64,000 bases of DNA from Dolomitihabitans soli (lineage in GTDB: Bacteria > Actinomycetota > Actinomycetes > Streptosporangiales > Streptosporangiaceae): NCBI RefSeq assembly GCF_022213955.1, contig NZ_JAKNTW010000006.1:186001-250000 (forward strand), read 5' to 3'. Under the pieces are notes generated by a model. It had not been told where the DNA came from. It did no database searches and saw nothing but the letters and a program-made list of their open reading frames with translations. Of the stretch, positions 44,765 to 53,592 are shown piece by piece. Position 1 is the stretch's first letter. Each line of letters starts with the position of its first letter. The position numbers and the translations under genes were made by a program.

Positions 44765-45477
44765 CCCGCCTCACCCACCACGAGCTCAGGCTGTTCCTGC
44801 GCGACCCCGCGTCGACGCTGGTCGTGCTGGTGCTGCCGGTGGGCATGGTCGTCCTGTTCGGGGCGATCATGAACCCCGGTGGGGGTAGCGACCCGATCGA
44901 GACCTATTTCCCCTCGGCGGCCATCGCGCTCGGCCTCGCCCAGCTCGGGATGAACCTGCTGCCCACCACGGTGGCGGGGTACCGCGAGAAGGGCATACTC
45001 CGTCGCATGGCCACCACCCCCATCCATCCGGCGCGGCTGCTGGGCGCCCAGTTCGCGGTCGGCGCGCTGCTCGCGGTGGTCGCCGTGGCCCTGGTGGTGG
45101 CCGTGGCCGCGCTCGCGTTCGGCTTCGACCTGCCGGGCCGGCCCCTGGCCTTCCTGGTCACCTGCGTGCTCGGGATCCTGTCGATCTTCGCCGTCGGGTT
45201 ACTGGTCGCCGCGCTCGCGCCGACCAGCCGGGTGGCCACGGGTATCGGGATCGCGGTGTTCTTCGTCAGCATGGTCTTCGGCGGGGTCTTCATGCCTGCG
45301 GAGACCCTGCCCGAGTTCATGCTCACCGTCGGTGACTACACCCCGCTCGGGGCGTTCATGCAGGCGCTGCGGGCGAGCTGGGCGGGGGGCTGGCCGGAGC
45401 CGCTGCACCTGCTCGTGATGGCCGTGGTCGCGGTGGTGTTCGCGCTGGCGTCGGCGAAGATGTTCCGGTGGGAGTGA
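44761..45477 (+). CDS. ABC-2 type exporter permease
   Basis: 238 aa, six membrane helices; ABC-2 membrane domain with TTVAGYREKGILRRMATTPIHPARLLGAQF after helix 2 and FFVSMVFGGVFMPAETLPEFMLTVGDYTPLGAFMQALRA near the end. Partner of the ATPase upstream (ATGA overlap). Substrate unknown. Confidence 0.93.
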   Translation: MTRLTHHELRLFLRDPASTLVVLVLPVGMVVLFGAIMNPGGGSDPIETYFPSAAIALGLAQLGMNLLPTTVAGYREKGILRRMATTPIHPARLLGAQFAVGALLAVVAVALVVAVAALAFGFDLPGRPLAFLVTCVLGILSIFAVGLLVAALAPTSRVATGIGIAVFFVSMVFGGVFMPAETLPEFMLTVGDYTPLGAFMQALRASWAGGWPEPLHLLVMAVVAVVFALASAKMFRWE

Positions 45478-45481
45478 TGGG

Positions 45482-46684
45482 ATGACGTGGCTGGCACCCG
45501 ACAGGGCGGCGGATCCGGGCGGGAGCCGGGGCCGGTGGATCTACCCGGCCCTGGCGTACGGGCTGCTGGGGGTCTCCACGGGCGTCGCGTTCCACCTCGG
45601 GCAGCTCGACTCCGCCGCCGTCGCGCTGGTGGCGCTCGCCGCTCTGTGGGTGCCGTGGCTGTACTGGCTCTATCCGCGCAGCGCGAGCCACCGGATCCTG
45701 GTCGTCGTCCACTACGCGGGGCTCCTGGCCGTCGGCGGCGCGCTGGTGAGCACGAGCATCGCCTTCACCCTGTTCATCTCCATCGGCTATCCCCTGGCCG
45801 GGGCGCTGTTCCCGGTCAGGGGGATCATGAGCGCCGTCGCCGCGACCGCGATCGTCACGGTCGCCGCGCAGAGCCGGCCCGGTTCCGTCCGGCAGATCGA
45901 CCTGCTCACCGCCCTGCTGGGGATCGCCGTGCCGCTGCTGTTCGTCGGCTGGCAGGTAGGGGCGGAGAGCGACCGGCGGAGGAAGACCAACGAGCGGCTG
46001 AAGGCCGCGCTCGCGGAGAACGCCGGTCTGCACGCGCAGCTCGTGACCCAGGCCAGGGAGGCGGGTGTGCTGGACGAGCGGCAGCGGCTGGCCAGGGAGA
46101 TCCACGACACCATCGCCCAGGACCTCGTCGCGTTGATCACCCAGCTCCGCGCCGCCGACGACGCCCGGCACGATCCCGAGCGGTGGCGCGGGCACATGGA
46201 CAACGTCGCCGCGCTCGCCGCGCGGAGTCTCACCGAGGCCAGGCGTTCCGTCCGGGCGCTGCACCCGGAACCGCTCGAAGACGCCCGCCTGCCCGACGCG
46301 CTCGCCGAGATGGCCGCCGGCTGGGGGGAGCAGGCGGGGGTCCGGCCCGGTTTCGAGGTCACGGGCTCGCCGCGGCGGCTGGCGGCCGGGGTGGAGGTCG
46401 TCCTGTTCCGGGTCGTGCAGGAGGCTCTGTCGAACATCGCCAAGCACGCCAGGGCCCGCCGGGTGGGTGTGACGCTCTCCTATCTCGACGACGTGGTCCT
46501 GCTCGACATCCGCGACGACGGCGCCGGCTTCGAGCCCGGTGGGGAGAACAAGGGCTACGGGCTGGACACGATGCGCCAGCGGGTGCGCGGCGTGGCCGGC
46601 ACTCTCTCCATCGAGAGCACCATCGACCAGGGGACGGCGGTCGCCGTCTCCGTCCCCGCGATCCCCGCCGAGGAGGCGACATGA
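45482..46684 (+). CDS. Sensor histidine kinase, NarL/LiaS type
   Basis: 400 aa. About five membrane helices (residues 20-160) with no large extracellular domain, so it is likely to sense within the membrane or through the ABC exporter. The HisKA_3 box ERQRLAREIHDTIAQDLVALI holds the phospho-His (about 208). The ATPase domain has RVVQEALSNIAKHA, DIRDDGAGF and GYGLDTMRQRV. Overlaps the response regulator (ATGA). Confidence 0.94.
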   Translation: MTWLAPDRAADPGGSRGRWIYPALAYGLLGVSTGVAFHLGQLDSAAVALVALAALWVPWLYWLYPRSASHRILVVVHYAGLLAVGGALVSTSIAFTLFISIGYPLAGALFPVRGIMSAVAATAIVTVAAQSRPGSVRQIDLLTALLGIAVPLLFVGWQVGAESDRRRKTNERLKAALAENAGLHAQLVTQAREAGVLDERQRLAREIHDTIAQDLVALITQLRAADDARHDPERWRGHMDNVAALAARSLTEARRSVRALHPEPLEDARLPDALAEMAAGWGEQAGVRPGFEVTGSPRRLAAGVEVVLFRVVQEALSNIAKHARARRVGVTLSYLDDVVLLDIRDDGAGFEPGGENKGYGLDTMRQRVRGVAGTLSIESTIDQGTAVAVSVPAIPAEEAT

Positions 46685-47310
46685 GCGTTCCCATCCGCCT
46701 GCTGATCGTGGACGACCACCCGATCGTCCGCGACGGCCTGCGCGCCGCCTTCGGCGCCGTGCCGGACATCGAGGTGGCGGGCGAGGCGGGCGACGGCGCC
46801 GAGGGCGTACGGCTGGCGGCCGAGCTGGCCGTCGACGTCGTGCTGATGGACCTCCGGATGCCGGGGAGCGACGGCGTGTGGGCCATCAGGCGGCTCCGCG
46901 AGGTCCTGCCGTCCGCCAGGGTGCTCGTGCTGACCACCTTCGACACCGACAGCGACGTGCTGCCCGCCATCGAGGCCGGAGCCACCGGCTACCTGCTGAA
47001 GGACGCGCCCACCGAGGAGCTGCTGCGCGCCGTACGCGCCTCCCATCGTGGCGAGACGGTCCTCGCGCCCTCGGTGGCGGGAGTGTTGATGGGACGGGTG
47101 CGAGAGCCCGTGAGAGGCGCGCTCAGCCCTCGTGAGCTCCAGGTCCTCCGCCTGGTCGCCGACGGCGCCACCAACCGGGAGGCCGCCGCCCGGCTGTTCA
47201 TCAGCGAGGCCAGCATCAAGACCCACCTGATCCACGTCTACGCCAAGCTCGACGCCAGAGACCGGGCCTCCGCCGTGGCCGAGGCCTACCGCCGGGGGCT
47301 GCTCGACTAA
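46681..47310 (+). CDS. LuxR/NarL-family response regulator
   Basis: 209 aa. Receiver domain with LLIVDDHPIVRDGL, phospho-acceptor Asp in VVLMDLRMPGSDG (about 57) and Lys in YLLKDAP. C-terminal HTH: LSPRELQVLRLVADGATNREAAARLFISEASIKTHLIHVYAKL. Partner of the kinase upstream; probably regulates the exporter. Confidence 0.96.
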   Translation: MSVPIRLLIVDDHPIVRDGLRAAFGAVPDIEVAGEAGDGAEGVRLAAELAVDVVLMDLRMPGSDGVWAIRRLREVLPSARVLVLTTFDTDSDVLPAIEAGATGYLLKDAPTEELLRAVRASHRGETVLAPSVAGVLMGRVREPVRGALSPRELQVLRLVADGATNREAAARLFISEASIKTHLIHVYAKLDARDRASAVAEAYRRGLLD

Positions 47311-47343
47311 TTGCCGCGATGCGGTTCTGGGGCCGGAAGACGT

Positions 47344-47372
47344 TTTGCCGAGTCCTCCGGGTGCGGTAGAGT
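47344..47372 (+). promoter_or_regulatory. tRNA-Glu promoter
   Basis: TTTGCC (47344-47349), 17 bases, TAGAGT (47367-47372). Start near 47379, about 63 bases before the mature tRNA. Confidence 0.5.
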
Positions 47373-47441
47373 TACAGCCGTTGCCGGGGAGAAACCGGCA
47401 CCGCCGGGAGGGTGAAGTCGCTCTCTCAGACCGTGAGACAC

Positions 47442-47517
47442 GGTCCCGTCGTCTAGTGGCCTAGGACGCCGCCCTCTCAAGGCGGTAACGCCGGTTCGAA
47501 TCCGGTCGGGACTACCA
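47442..47517 (+). tRNA. tRNA-Glu (anticodon CTC)
   Basis: Acceptor GGTCCCG pairs with CGGGACT (first pair G-U). The anticodon stem CCGCC/GGCGG encloses CTC at 47476-47478 (codon GAG). The T-arm is GCCGG-TTCGAAT-CCGGT. CCA is encoded at 47515-47517. Confidence 0.96.
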
Positions 47518-47523
47518 TCGTAG

Positions 47524-47556
47524 AAGCCCCTCCAGCAATGGAGGGGCTTTCTTCTT
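47524..47556 (+). terminator. tRNA-Glu intrinsic terminator
   Basis: AAGCCCCTCC (47524-47533) pairs perfectly with GGAGGGGCTT (47540-47549), six-base loop, then TTCTTCTTTT. Confidence 0.9.
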
Positions 47557-47611
47557 TTCCGGCTCCCGCCCGGCTTGGCCCGCACGCCACCATCCCTGAG
47601 CACGGCCCGAC

Positions 47612-47644
47612 TTGACTGGAGAGCGGCACTATCTAATATTAGAT
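47612..47644 (+). promoter_or_regulatory. Promoter with palindromic operator over the -10 box
   Basis: TTGACT (47612-47617), 16 bases, TAATAT (47634-47639). The -10 box lies inside the perfect palindrome ATCTAATATTAGAT (47631-47644), so a repressor dimer bound there would block RNA polymerase. The AT-rich word is striking against the GC-rich background. The regulator is unknown; no regulator gene is adjacent. Confidence 0.65.
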
Positions 47645-47674
47645 CGTGTAGCTATCCAATGGAGAAGGGCTGAA

Positions 47675-48676
47675 ATGATCACACTGCTGGCAGCCGGCCG
47701 TGAGGACCCGATCGAGAGCCTCACCGTGCCGCACGGCGTTCCCATCCTCGGCTGGCAGCGCAAGCCGCACGGCTGGTGCCGGGCCGAGGCGTGCATCCCG
47801 TCCTTCCGCGCGGCCCAGGCCGAAGACGCGGACGGGGTGGACCTGGTCAAGTTCGCCGGACTGCTCGGCAGGCAGGTGGTCGTCGACTCCGAAGAGGGCG
47901 TCGTGGCGATCGGCGAGCCCGCCGAGCTGGCGATCGACGAGGCCCCCGACTTCACCCTCGACGGCTTCACGCTGTCGGAGCACCGGGGCACCAAGATCGC
48001 CCTGGTCTTCTGGGCCTCCTGGTGCGGGTGCCGTTACGACCTGGCCGCCTGGGACGGGCTGCACCGTGAGCTCGCGGGTCACGGGTTCACGATCGTGAGC
48101 GTCTCGCTCGACCGCGAGCCGCTGGACGCGGCCCCGTGGACCAAGGACGTCGCGCACCCCGCACTGGTCGACGCCGAGGGCACGGTCGCCGAGCTCTACA
48201 ACGTCATCAACGTGCCGACCGTGGTCTGGATCGACGAGGAGGGCCGGATCGCCCGCCCGCAGGACACCATGACCGCCACCGACACCTTCAGGTCCATGAA
48301 CGGCCTCTCCGCCGAGGCGGCCACCCGGGCGCTGCGCCGCTGGGTGCTGGAGGGCGACACCGGCCTCACCGCGCAGGCCGTACGGGACCACCTGCGCCTG
48401 CCCACCGACGCCGAGCGTACGGCCCGCCTGCACGCCAGGCTGGCCGTGTGGCTGCTGCGGCGGGGCCGTACGGCGGCGGCGGAGAGGCACCTCGCGACGG
48501 CGGCCGGACTGGCGCCGCACGACGTGTCGATCAGACGCGGCCTGATGCCCCTGACCGGGGCGGACCCGTTCGGCGACGAGTACTTCAAGCTGCGCGAGGA
48601 ACTGGAGCGCGACGGCGTGGCGATCTACCGCCCGCTGCCTGACTGGCAGACGGGCGGCGACCACGCCGCGGGTTAG
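47675..48676 (+). CDS. Thioredoxin-fold protein with CxC motif and helical C-terminus
   Basis: 333 aa. A short N-terminal domain (1-85; WCRAEACIP) is followed by an AhpC/TlpA-type redoxin domain (about 88-220: DEAPDFTLDGFTLSEHRGTKIALVFWASWCGCRYDL, NVPTVVWIDEEGRI with the cis-Pro). The usual WCxxC is WCGCR here, with Cys 117 and 119 spaced as CxC. The C-terminal 90 residues look like a TPR-type helical pair. No signal peptide, so it should act in the cytoplasm. ATG 47675 has GAGAAGG six bases upstream. Convergent with the next gene; stops overlap by four bases. Confidence 0.8.
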   Translation: MITLLAAGREDPIESLTVPHGVPILGWQRKPHGWCRAEACIPSFRAAQAEDADGVDLVKFAGLLGRQVVVDSEEGVVAIGEPAELAIDEAPDFTLDGFTLSEHRGTKIALVFWASWCGCRYDLAAWDGLHRELAGHGFTIVSVSLDREPLDAAPWTKDVAHPALVDAEGTVAELYNVINVPTVVWIDEEGRIARPQDTMTATDTFRSMNGLSAEAATRALRRWVLEGDTGLTAQAVRDHLRLPTDAERTARLHARLAVWLLRRGRTAAAERHLATAAGLAPHDVSIRRGLMPLTGADPFGDEYFKLREELERDGVAIYRPLPDWQTGGDHAAG

Positions 48677-50397
48677 TCGGCCGACGACCTCGCCTTGAAC
48701 AACGCGCGCTTGGCGGCCTTGCCGACCTGGCGGTCGGGGTGCGCCTGGCCGATGGATTCGAGCAGCTCCTCCAGATGGGGGTGCGGCACCCTCCAGATGA
48801 CCTCCAGCAGTCCGCACAGGTCGCCCGCGGGGCCGATGTCGTGCAGGCTGCTGACGAACTCCTGGCGGCCGAGACCGGCGGAGATGGTCCACATGTCGAG
48901 CACCAGCCAGTGGGTGTCGGCCTGGGTGGGCTCGGGCGCCCCGTCGACGTCGAGCTGCGTCAGGTGGGTCGCGGCGTAGGGCCGCAGGGACGGCTCCTTG
49001 AGCGCCTCCTGCCAGGCCCCCACCGCGGCCTCGCCGAGTGAGCCGACCATGCTGGCCGCCTGCACCCTGACCAACGCGTCGGCCTCGTCCTCCGCGGCGG
49101 CCTGGAGAAGCTCCCTGGCCGCGCGCTCCGGCTCCCGCAGCTCCATCCAGGCGGCGAACTCGGCGTCTGCCTCGTCCTCGGGCAGCTCGGCGCTGAAGGA
49201 GAGCAGGTCGAGCGCGGTCATCGCGTCGATGGCCGGCCGCGCGTCGACCTCGATGTCGGCGTCGTCCACCAGGTGGACCACGCCCTCGACGCCGAGCGGG
49301 GTCAGGCGCACGTCGTCGCCCTCGACGGCCAGCATGCCGTAGCCGGCCAGCCAGTCGATCGTGGGCGTCAGCGGGTCGCCGTGCTGCTCGGTGGCCGCCG
49401 CCCAGGCATCGGCGCCCAGGTCGTCGAACTCGGCCACGGCCTCCTCCAGCTCGGTCCGCAGACCGGGCAGCGAGCGGGAGCCGCCCGCCACGAGCAGCCG
49501 GACGAGCAGCGCCCGGGTGAGCCCGCTCAGCGCCAGGGTGAACTCGTCGTCGTCGAGCTCGGGGTCGCCGTAGTCGATCGAGTGCAGCCCCAGCATCCAG
49601 GCGTCGAGGACGTCCTCGTCGTCGTCGAACGGCCACGCGGCGGTGTCGTCGTCGACGCTGACGGTGTCGTCGCCCACCGGGGTGAGGAACTCCAGGTCGA
49701 CCGCGAGATTCCAGATGTTCCACAGCGCGGGCACGGCCTGGGAGAGCGACGGCTCGGCGGCCGGCGGCTCCGGCAGCCCGGTCGCGGCCAGCGCCTGTCT
49801 GATCTCCTCGTCGCTCAGCAGGCTCTCCTCGCCCACCGTGCGCTCGCCGCCCACCCAGACCGACAGGTCACGGGCGGTGGCGACGAGCGGGACGGCACGC
49901 GCGGCGGCGGCCAGCTCGGAGTCGGGCCTGAGCCTGATCGTGGGAAGGGCGGCCAGCTCGTCGGCGAACGCCTCGAAGTCGCCCAGTCCTTCGTCCTCCT
50001 CCTCCTCGTCTTCGTCGGCGATGACGTCCTCCATCGCCTCGACGAACTCGTCTTCCAGCCCGTCGAGTTCGTCGAGCAGGTCGGCGAGCGGGTCGGAGCC
50101 CGTGACCAGGCGTTCGGTCTCGGACAGAAAGGTGAGGTAGGCCCGGATCGCGGGGACCATGCCGTCGGCCGCATCGTCGGGGTCCTCCACGACCTCGGGC
50201 ATGCGGTCGAGCAGGACGGTGCGCAGATCGGCGCGCTTCCACCTGCCGACGTCGTTGGAAGCGGTCAAGCGATGCCACAGGGCGGCGGGGCCGACCAGGT
50301 CGGGATCGCTGTCGGGCGCGTGCTCAGGCGCCCACAGGATGAACTCTTGGAGCAGGGGACGCAGCTCAGCGGCAGCTGCCTCGATGCGATCTGTCAC
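48673..50397 (-). CDS. Acidic conserved-type protein of unknown function
   Basis: 574 aa, strongly acidic. A 10-residue Asp/Glu run (DEDEEEEDEG, about 127-136) and further acidic patches (DDDTAAWPFDDDEDV). The N-terminal third (WHRLTASNDVGRWKRADLRTVLLDRMPEV) is helical; the last third looks like HEAT-type helical pairs (EADALVRVQAASMVGSLGEAAVGAWQEALKEP). No catalytic motif found. GTG start. Possibly a protein-interaction scaffold; no family name can be given. Confidence 0.72.
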   Translation of the reverse strand: MTDRIEAAAAELRPLLQEFILWAPEHAPDSDPDLVGPAALWHRLTASNDVGRWKRADLRTVLLDRMPEVVEDPDDAADGMVPAIRAYLTFLSETERLVTGSDPLADLLDELDGLEDEFVEAMEDVIADEDEEEEDEGLGDFEAFADELAALPTIRLRPDSELAAAARAVPLVATARDLSVWVGGERTVGEESLLSDEEIRQALAATGLPEPPAAEPSLSQAVPALWNIWNLAVDLEFLTPVGDDTVSVDDDTAAWPFDDDEDVLDAWMLGLHSIDYGDPELDDDEFTLALSGLTRALLVRLLVAGGSRSLPGLRTELEEAVAEFDDLGADAWAAATEQHGDPLTPTIDWLAGYGMLAVEGDDVRLTPLGVEGVVHLVDDADIEVDARPAIDAMTALDLLSFSAELPEDEADAEFAAWMELREPERAARELLQAAAEDEADALVRVQAASMVGSLGEAAVGAWQEALKEPSLRPYAATHLTQLDVDGAPEPTQADTHWLVLDMWTISAGLGRQEFVSSLHDIGPAGDLCGLLEVIWRVPHPHLEELLESIGQAHPDRQVGKAAKRALFKARSSAD

Positions 50398-50495
50398 GCG
50401 CCCAGGCTAGTAGGCGTGAAGGGTGCTCGCCTCCTGATATGGCCGGTGAATCCCGTGGCGGACACGGGGTTTCGCGTTTCGCGGCCGCCGGTGGG

Positions 50496-51212
50496 TCAGT
50501 TGGCGCGGCGCATCGCCTCGGTCATGCGCTCGGCGGCGGCCACCACCGGCGCCGCGTGCATGCGCCCGGGAGTGCGGGTGAGGCGCTCTATCGGGCCGGA
50601 GACGGAGACGGCGGCGATCACCTTGCCGCCCGCTCCGCGGATGGCGGCGGAGACGCTGGCGACCCCTTGTTCCCGCTCGCCCACACTGTGCGCCCAGCCG
50701 CGCCTGCGCACGCTGGCCAGGGTCGCGGCGGTGAACTTGGCGCCGCGCAACCCGCGGTGCAACCGGTCGGGCTCCTCCCAGGCCAGCAGCACCTGGGCGG
50801 CGGAGCCCGCCGTCATCGGCAGCGCCGTGCCGACGGGAACCGTGTCACGCAGGCCGCTGGCCCGCTCGGCCGCCGCCACGCACACCCGCTCATCACCCTG
50901 GCGCCGGTAAAGTTGGGCACTCTCACCGGTGAGGTCGCGAAGGTGGGTCAACACCGGGGCGGCGACGGCGAGGAGCCGGTCCTCACCCGCGGCCGTGGAC
51001 AACTCGGAAAGCCGGGGGCCCAGCACGAATCGCCCCTGTGTGTCGCGGGTGACGATCCTGTGGTGCTCAAGCGCCACGGCCAGCCGGTGGGCCGTCGGCC
51101 GGGCCAGCCCGGTCGCCTGCACCAGCTGCGCCAGGGACGCCGGACCCGCCTCAAGGGCGTTGAGCACGAGAACGGCCTTGTCCAGTACGCCGACTCCGCT
51201 AGAGTTGTCCAT
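50496..51212 (-). CDS. ndgR: IclR-family regulator NdgR (leucine biosynthesis)
   Basis: 238 aa. N-terminal winged HTH (GVGVLDKAVLVLNALEAGPASLAQLVQATGLARPTAHRLAVALEHHRIV) and C-terminal IclR effector domain (about 80-235). It lies back to back with leuCD, 58 bases apart. In Streptomyces NdgR binds the leuC upstream region and affects leucine and other amino acid pathways. ATG 51212 is probably leaderless. Confidence 0.93.
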   Translation of the reverse strand: MDNSSGVGVLDKAVLVLNALEAGPASLAQLVQATGLARPTAHRLAVALEHHRIVTRDTQGRFVLGPRLSELSTAAGEDRLLAVAAPVLTHLRDLTGESAQLYRRQGDERVCVAAAERASGLRDTVPVGTALPMTAGSAAQVLLAWEEPDRLHRGLRGAKFTAATLASVRRRGWAHSVGEREQGVASVSAAIRGAGGKVIAAVSVSGPIERLTRTPGRMHAAPVVAAAERMTEAMRRAN

Positions 51213-51218
51213 AAGCCG

Positions 51219-51248
51219 ATACTGCCGTCTCGCGATATGAGAAGGCAA
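51219..51248 (-). promoter_or_regulatory. ndgR promoter, probably leaderless
   Basis: On the minus strand TTGCCT, 18 bases, CAGTAT, then six bases to the ATG. The transcript start would coincide with the start codon. The box also lies in the leuC upstream region, so an NdgR site here could act on both genes. Confidence 0.45.
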
Positions 51249-51270
51249 GTCTGAGTAGGGAGGCGACGGA

Positions 51271-52656
51271 ATGGGTCGCACACTGGCCGAGAAGGTCTGG
51301 GAGCAACACGTCGTACGGCGTGCGGAGGGTGAACCCGACCTGCTCTACATCGACCTGCACCTCATCCACGAGGTGACCAGCCCGCAGGCGTTCGATGGCC
51401 TGCGCATGGCGGAGCGTCCGGTGCGCCGGCCCGACCTCACCATCGCCACCGAGGACCACAACGTCCCGACCGTGCTGGGGCCGATCACCGACCCGGTCTC
51501 GCGCATCCAGGTCGAGACGCTGCGCAAGAACTGCGCCCAGTTCGGCGTGCGGCTGCACCCGATGGGCGACGCGGGTCAGGGCGTGGTGCACATCATCGGG
51601 CCGCAGTTCGGCCTGACCCAGCCGGGCATGACCATCGTGTGCGGAGACTCCCACACCTCCACGCACGGCGCGTTCGGCGGTCTGGCGTTCGGCATCGGCA
51701 CCTCCGAGGTCGAGCATGTGCTGGCGACCCAGACGCTGCCCGCGTACCGGCCGAAGACCATGGCCATCGAGGTCACCGGCGAGCTGCCGGCGGGCGTGAC
51801 GGCCAAGGACCTGATCCTGGCGATCATCGCCAAGATCGGCACCGGCGGCGGTCAGGGCCACATCGTGGAGTACCGCGGCGAGGCCGTGCGCAAGCTGTCG
51901 ATGGAAGGCCGGATGACGGTCTGCAACATGTCGATCGAGGCCGGCGCCAGGGCGGGCATGATCGCTCCCGACGAGACCACGTTCGCCTACCTCAAGGGCC
52001 GCGCGCACGCGCCGTCAGGCGACGACTGGGACCAGGCGGTCGCCTACTGGAAGACCCTGCGGACCGACGACGACGCCGTCTTCGACACGGTCGTCGAGAT
52101 CGACGCCGGCACGCTGACGCCGTTCGTCACCTGGGGCACCAACCCGGGTCAGGGCGTGCCGCTCGGCTCCGTCGTGCCCAGCCCGGAGGAGTTCGCCGAC
52201 CCGACCGCCCGCTCGGCGGCCGAGCGCGCCCTGCAGTACATGGACCTCACCGCCGGCACGCCGCTGCGCGAGGTCGCGGTCGACACCGTCTTCGTCGGCT
52301 CCTGCACCAACGGCAGGATCGAGGACCTGCGGGCCGCCGCCGACATCCTGCGCGGCCGTACGGTCGTCACCCGCACGCTGATCGTCCCCGGCTCCATGCA
52401 GGTCAAGAAGGCGGCCGAGGAAGAGGGCCTCGACGAGGTCTTCAAGGCGGCGGGCGCCGAGTGGCGCGAGGCGGGGTGCTCGATGTGCCTGGGCATGAAC
52501 CCCGACATCCTCGCCCCCGGCGAGCGCAGCGCCTCCACCTCCAACCGCAACTTCGAGGGCAGGCAGGGCAAGGGCGGGCGCACGCACCTGGTGTCGCCGG
52601 CCGTGGCCGCCGCCACCGCCGTCACCGGCCGCCTGACCGCCCCAGCCGATCTCTAA
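51271..52656 (+). CDS. leuC: 3-isopropylmalate dehydratase large subunit
   Basis: 461 aa aconitase-family subunit holding the [4Fe-4S] cluster: Cys in [13 protein letters not shown] (about 345) and the pair in [11 protein letters not shown] (about 404 and 407). Also [15 protein letters not shown] and the C-terminal [21 protein letters not shown]. Isomerises 2- to 3-isopropylmalate with LeuD. GGGAGG eight bases before the ATG. Forms an operon with leuD, 12 bases downstream. Confidence 0.98.
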   Translation: MGRTLAEKVWEQHVVRRAEGEPDLLYIDLHLIHEVTSPQAFDGLRMAERPVRRPDLTIATEDHNVPTVLGPITDPVSRIQVETLRKNCAQFGVRLHPMGDAGQGVVHIIGPQFGLTQPGMTIVCGDSHTSTHGAFGGLAFGIGTSEVEHVLATQTLPAYRPKTMAIEVTGELPAGVTAKDLILAIIAKIGTGGGQGHIVEYRGEAVRKLSMEGRMTVCNMSIEAGARAGMIAPDETTFAYLKGRAHAPSGDDWDQAVAYWKTLRTDDDAVFDTVVEIDAGTLTPFVTWGTNPGQGVPLGSVVPSPEEFADPTARSAAERALQYMDLTAGTPLREVAVDTVFVGSCTNGRIEDLRAAADILRGRTVVTRTLIVPGSMQVKKAAEEEGLDEVFKAAGAEWREAGCSMCLGMNPDILAPGERSASTSNRNFEGRQGKGGRTHLVSPAVAAATAVTGRLTAPADL

Positions 52657-52668
52657 GAGGAACCGACC

Positions 52669-53256
52669 ATGGACGCCTTCACCACCCACACGGGACGCGC
52701 GGTGCCACTGCGCCGCAGCAACGTCGACACCGACCAGATCATCCCGGCCGTCTGGCTCAAGCAGGTCAGCCGCACCGGTTTCGAGAAGGGCCTGTTCTCC
52801 GCCTGGCGCGAGGACCCGACCTTCGTGCTCAACGACCCCTCCTACGAGGGCGCCTCGATCCTGCTCGCGGGCCCCGACTTCGGCACCGGCTCCTCTCGCG
52901 AGCACGCCGTGTGGGCGCTCCAGCAGTACGGCTTCCGCGTGGTGATCGCGGCTCGCTTCGGCGACATCTTCCGTAACAACTCCACCAAGATGGGCCTGCT
53001 CCCGGTGGTCCTCCCGGCCGAGACCGTGGAGGCCGTCCAGTCGGCCGTGGAGGCGGACCCGACCCTGCAGATCACCGTTGACCTGGAGGGACGCGAGGTT
53101 CGCTGGGCGGATGAGGCCGCCGGATTCGAGATCGACGACTACACCCGCTGGCGGCTGACCGAAGGGCTCGACGACATCGGGCTGACCCTGCGTGCGGCCG
53201 ACGACATCGCCTCGTACGAGAATGGTCGGCAGCCATGGCTGCCGACGACCATCTGA
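52669..53256 (+). CDS. leuD: 3-isopropylmalate dehydratase small subunit
   Basis: 195 aa swivelling domain of the aconitase fold: [72 protein letters not shown]. Binds the substrate carboxylate together with LeuC. ATG with AGAGGAA six bases upstream. Confidence 0.98.
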   Translation: MDAFTTHTGRAVPLRRSNVDTDQIIPAVWLKQVSRTGFEKGLFSAWREDPTFVLNDPSYEGASILLAGPDFGTGSSREHAVWALQQYGFRVVIAARFGDIFRNNSTKMGLLPVVLPAETVEAVQSAVEADPTLQITVDLEGREVRWADEAAGFEIDDYTRWRLTEGLDDIGLTLRAADDIASYENGRQPWLPTTI

Positions 53257-53495
53257 CAGAGCACGCGAACCAGGATGAGCTGGCGCGGCGGTTGCGTGAC
53301 GCGCACCGCCGCGTCCGCGCGCTGCTCCTGCCCATCGAGGAACGGCACCGCCTCTCCCGGCGGCTGCTGGCCATCTGCGACGTCTCCAAGCGCGACCTCC
53401 AGCACGCCTCCGGGCGCCTCTCGACCTTCCTCGACGACCTCTCCGACCTGGAATCCGACACGCCAAGTGGGCGAAACATCGCGCCAGGTGATTGA
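53235..53495 (+). CDS. Small helical protein downstream of leuD
   Basis: 86 aa, Arg/Leu/Glu-rich ([56 protein letters not shown]), predicted all-helical. The ATG lies inside the last 22 bases of leuD, suggesting translational coupling. A small hypothetical gene at this place between leuD and hup is, from memory, also present in Streptomyces. Function unknown. Confidence 0.65.
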   Translation: MAADDHLTEHANQDELARRLRDAHRRVRALLLPIEERHRLSRRLLAICDVSKRDLQHASGRLSTFLDDLSDLESDTPSGRNIAPGD

Positions 53496-53520
53496 GTCCG
53501 GGCGCTCTCTCCCCTAATTT
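53492..53520 (+). promoter_or_regulatory. hup promoter
   Basis: TTGAGT (53492-53497), 17 bases, TAATTT (53515-53520). Start near 53527, 66 bases before the hup ATG. A strong-looking promoter, fitting a highly expressed nucleoid protein. Confidence 0.65.
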
Positions 53521-53592
53521 CAAGCAGGTAAGGGGTTTCTAACCGTTGCCTGGTGTGCTGGAACCCCATGCCGTTACAGGGGGAGCGACCAA

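Noticed and set aside
48010-48045. Selenocysteine-containing redoxin
   Set aside because: Both active-site codons are TGC; there is no in-frame TGA.
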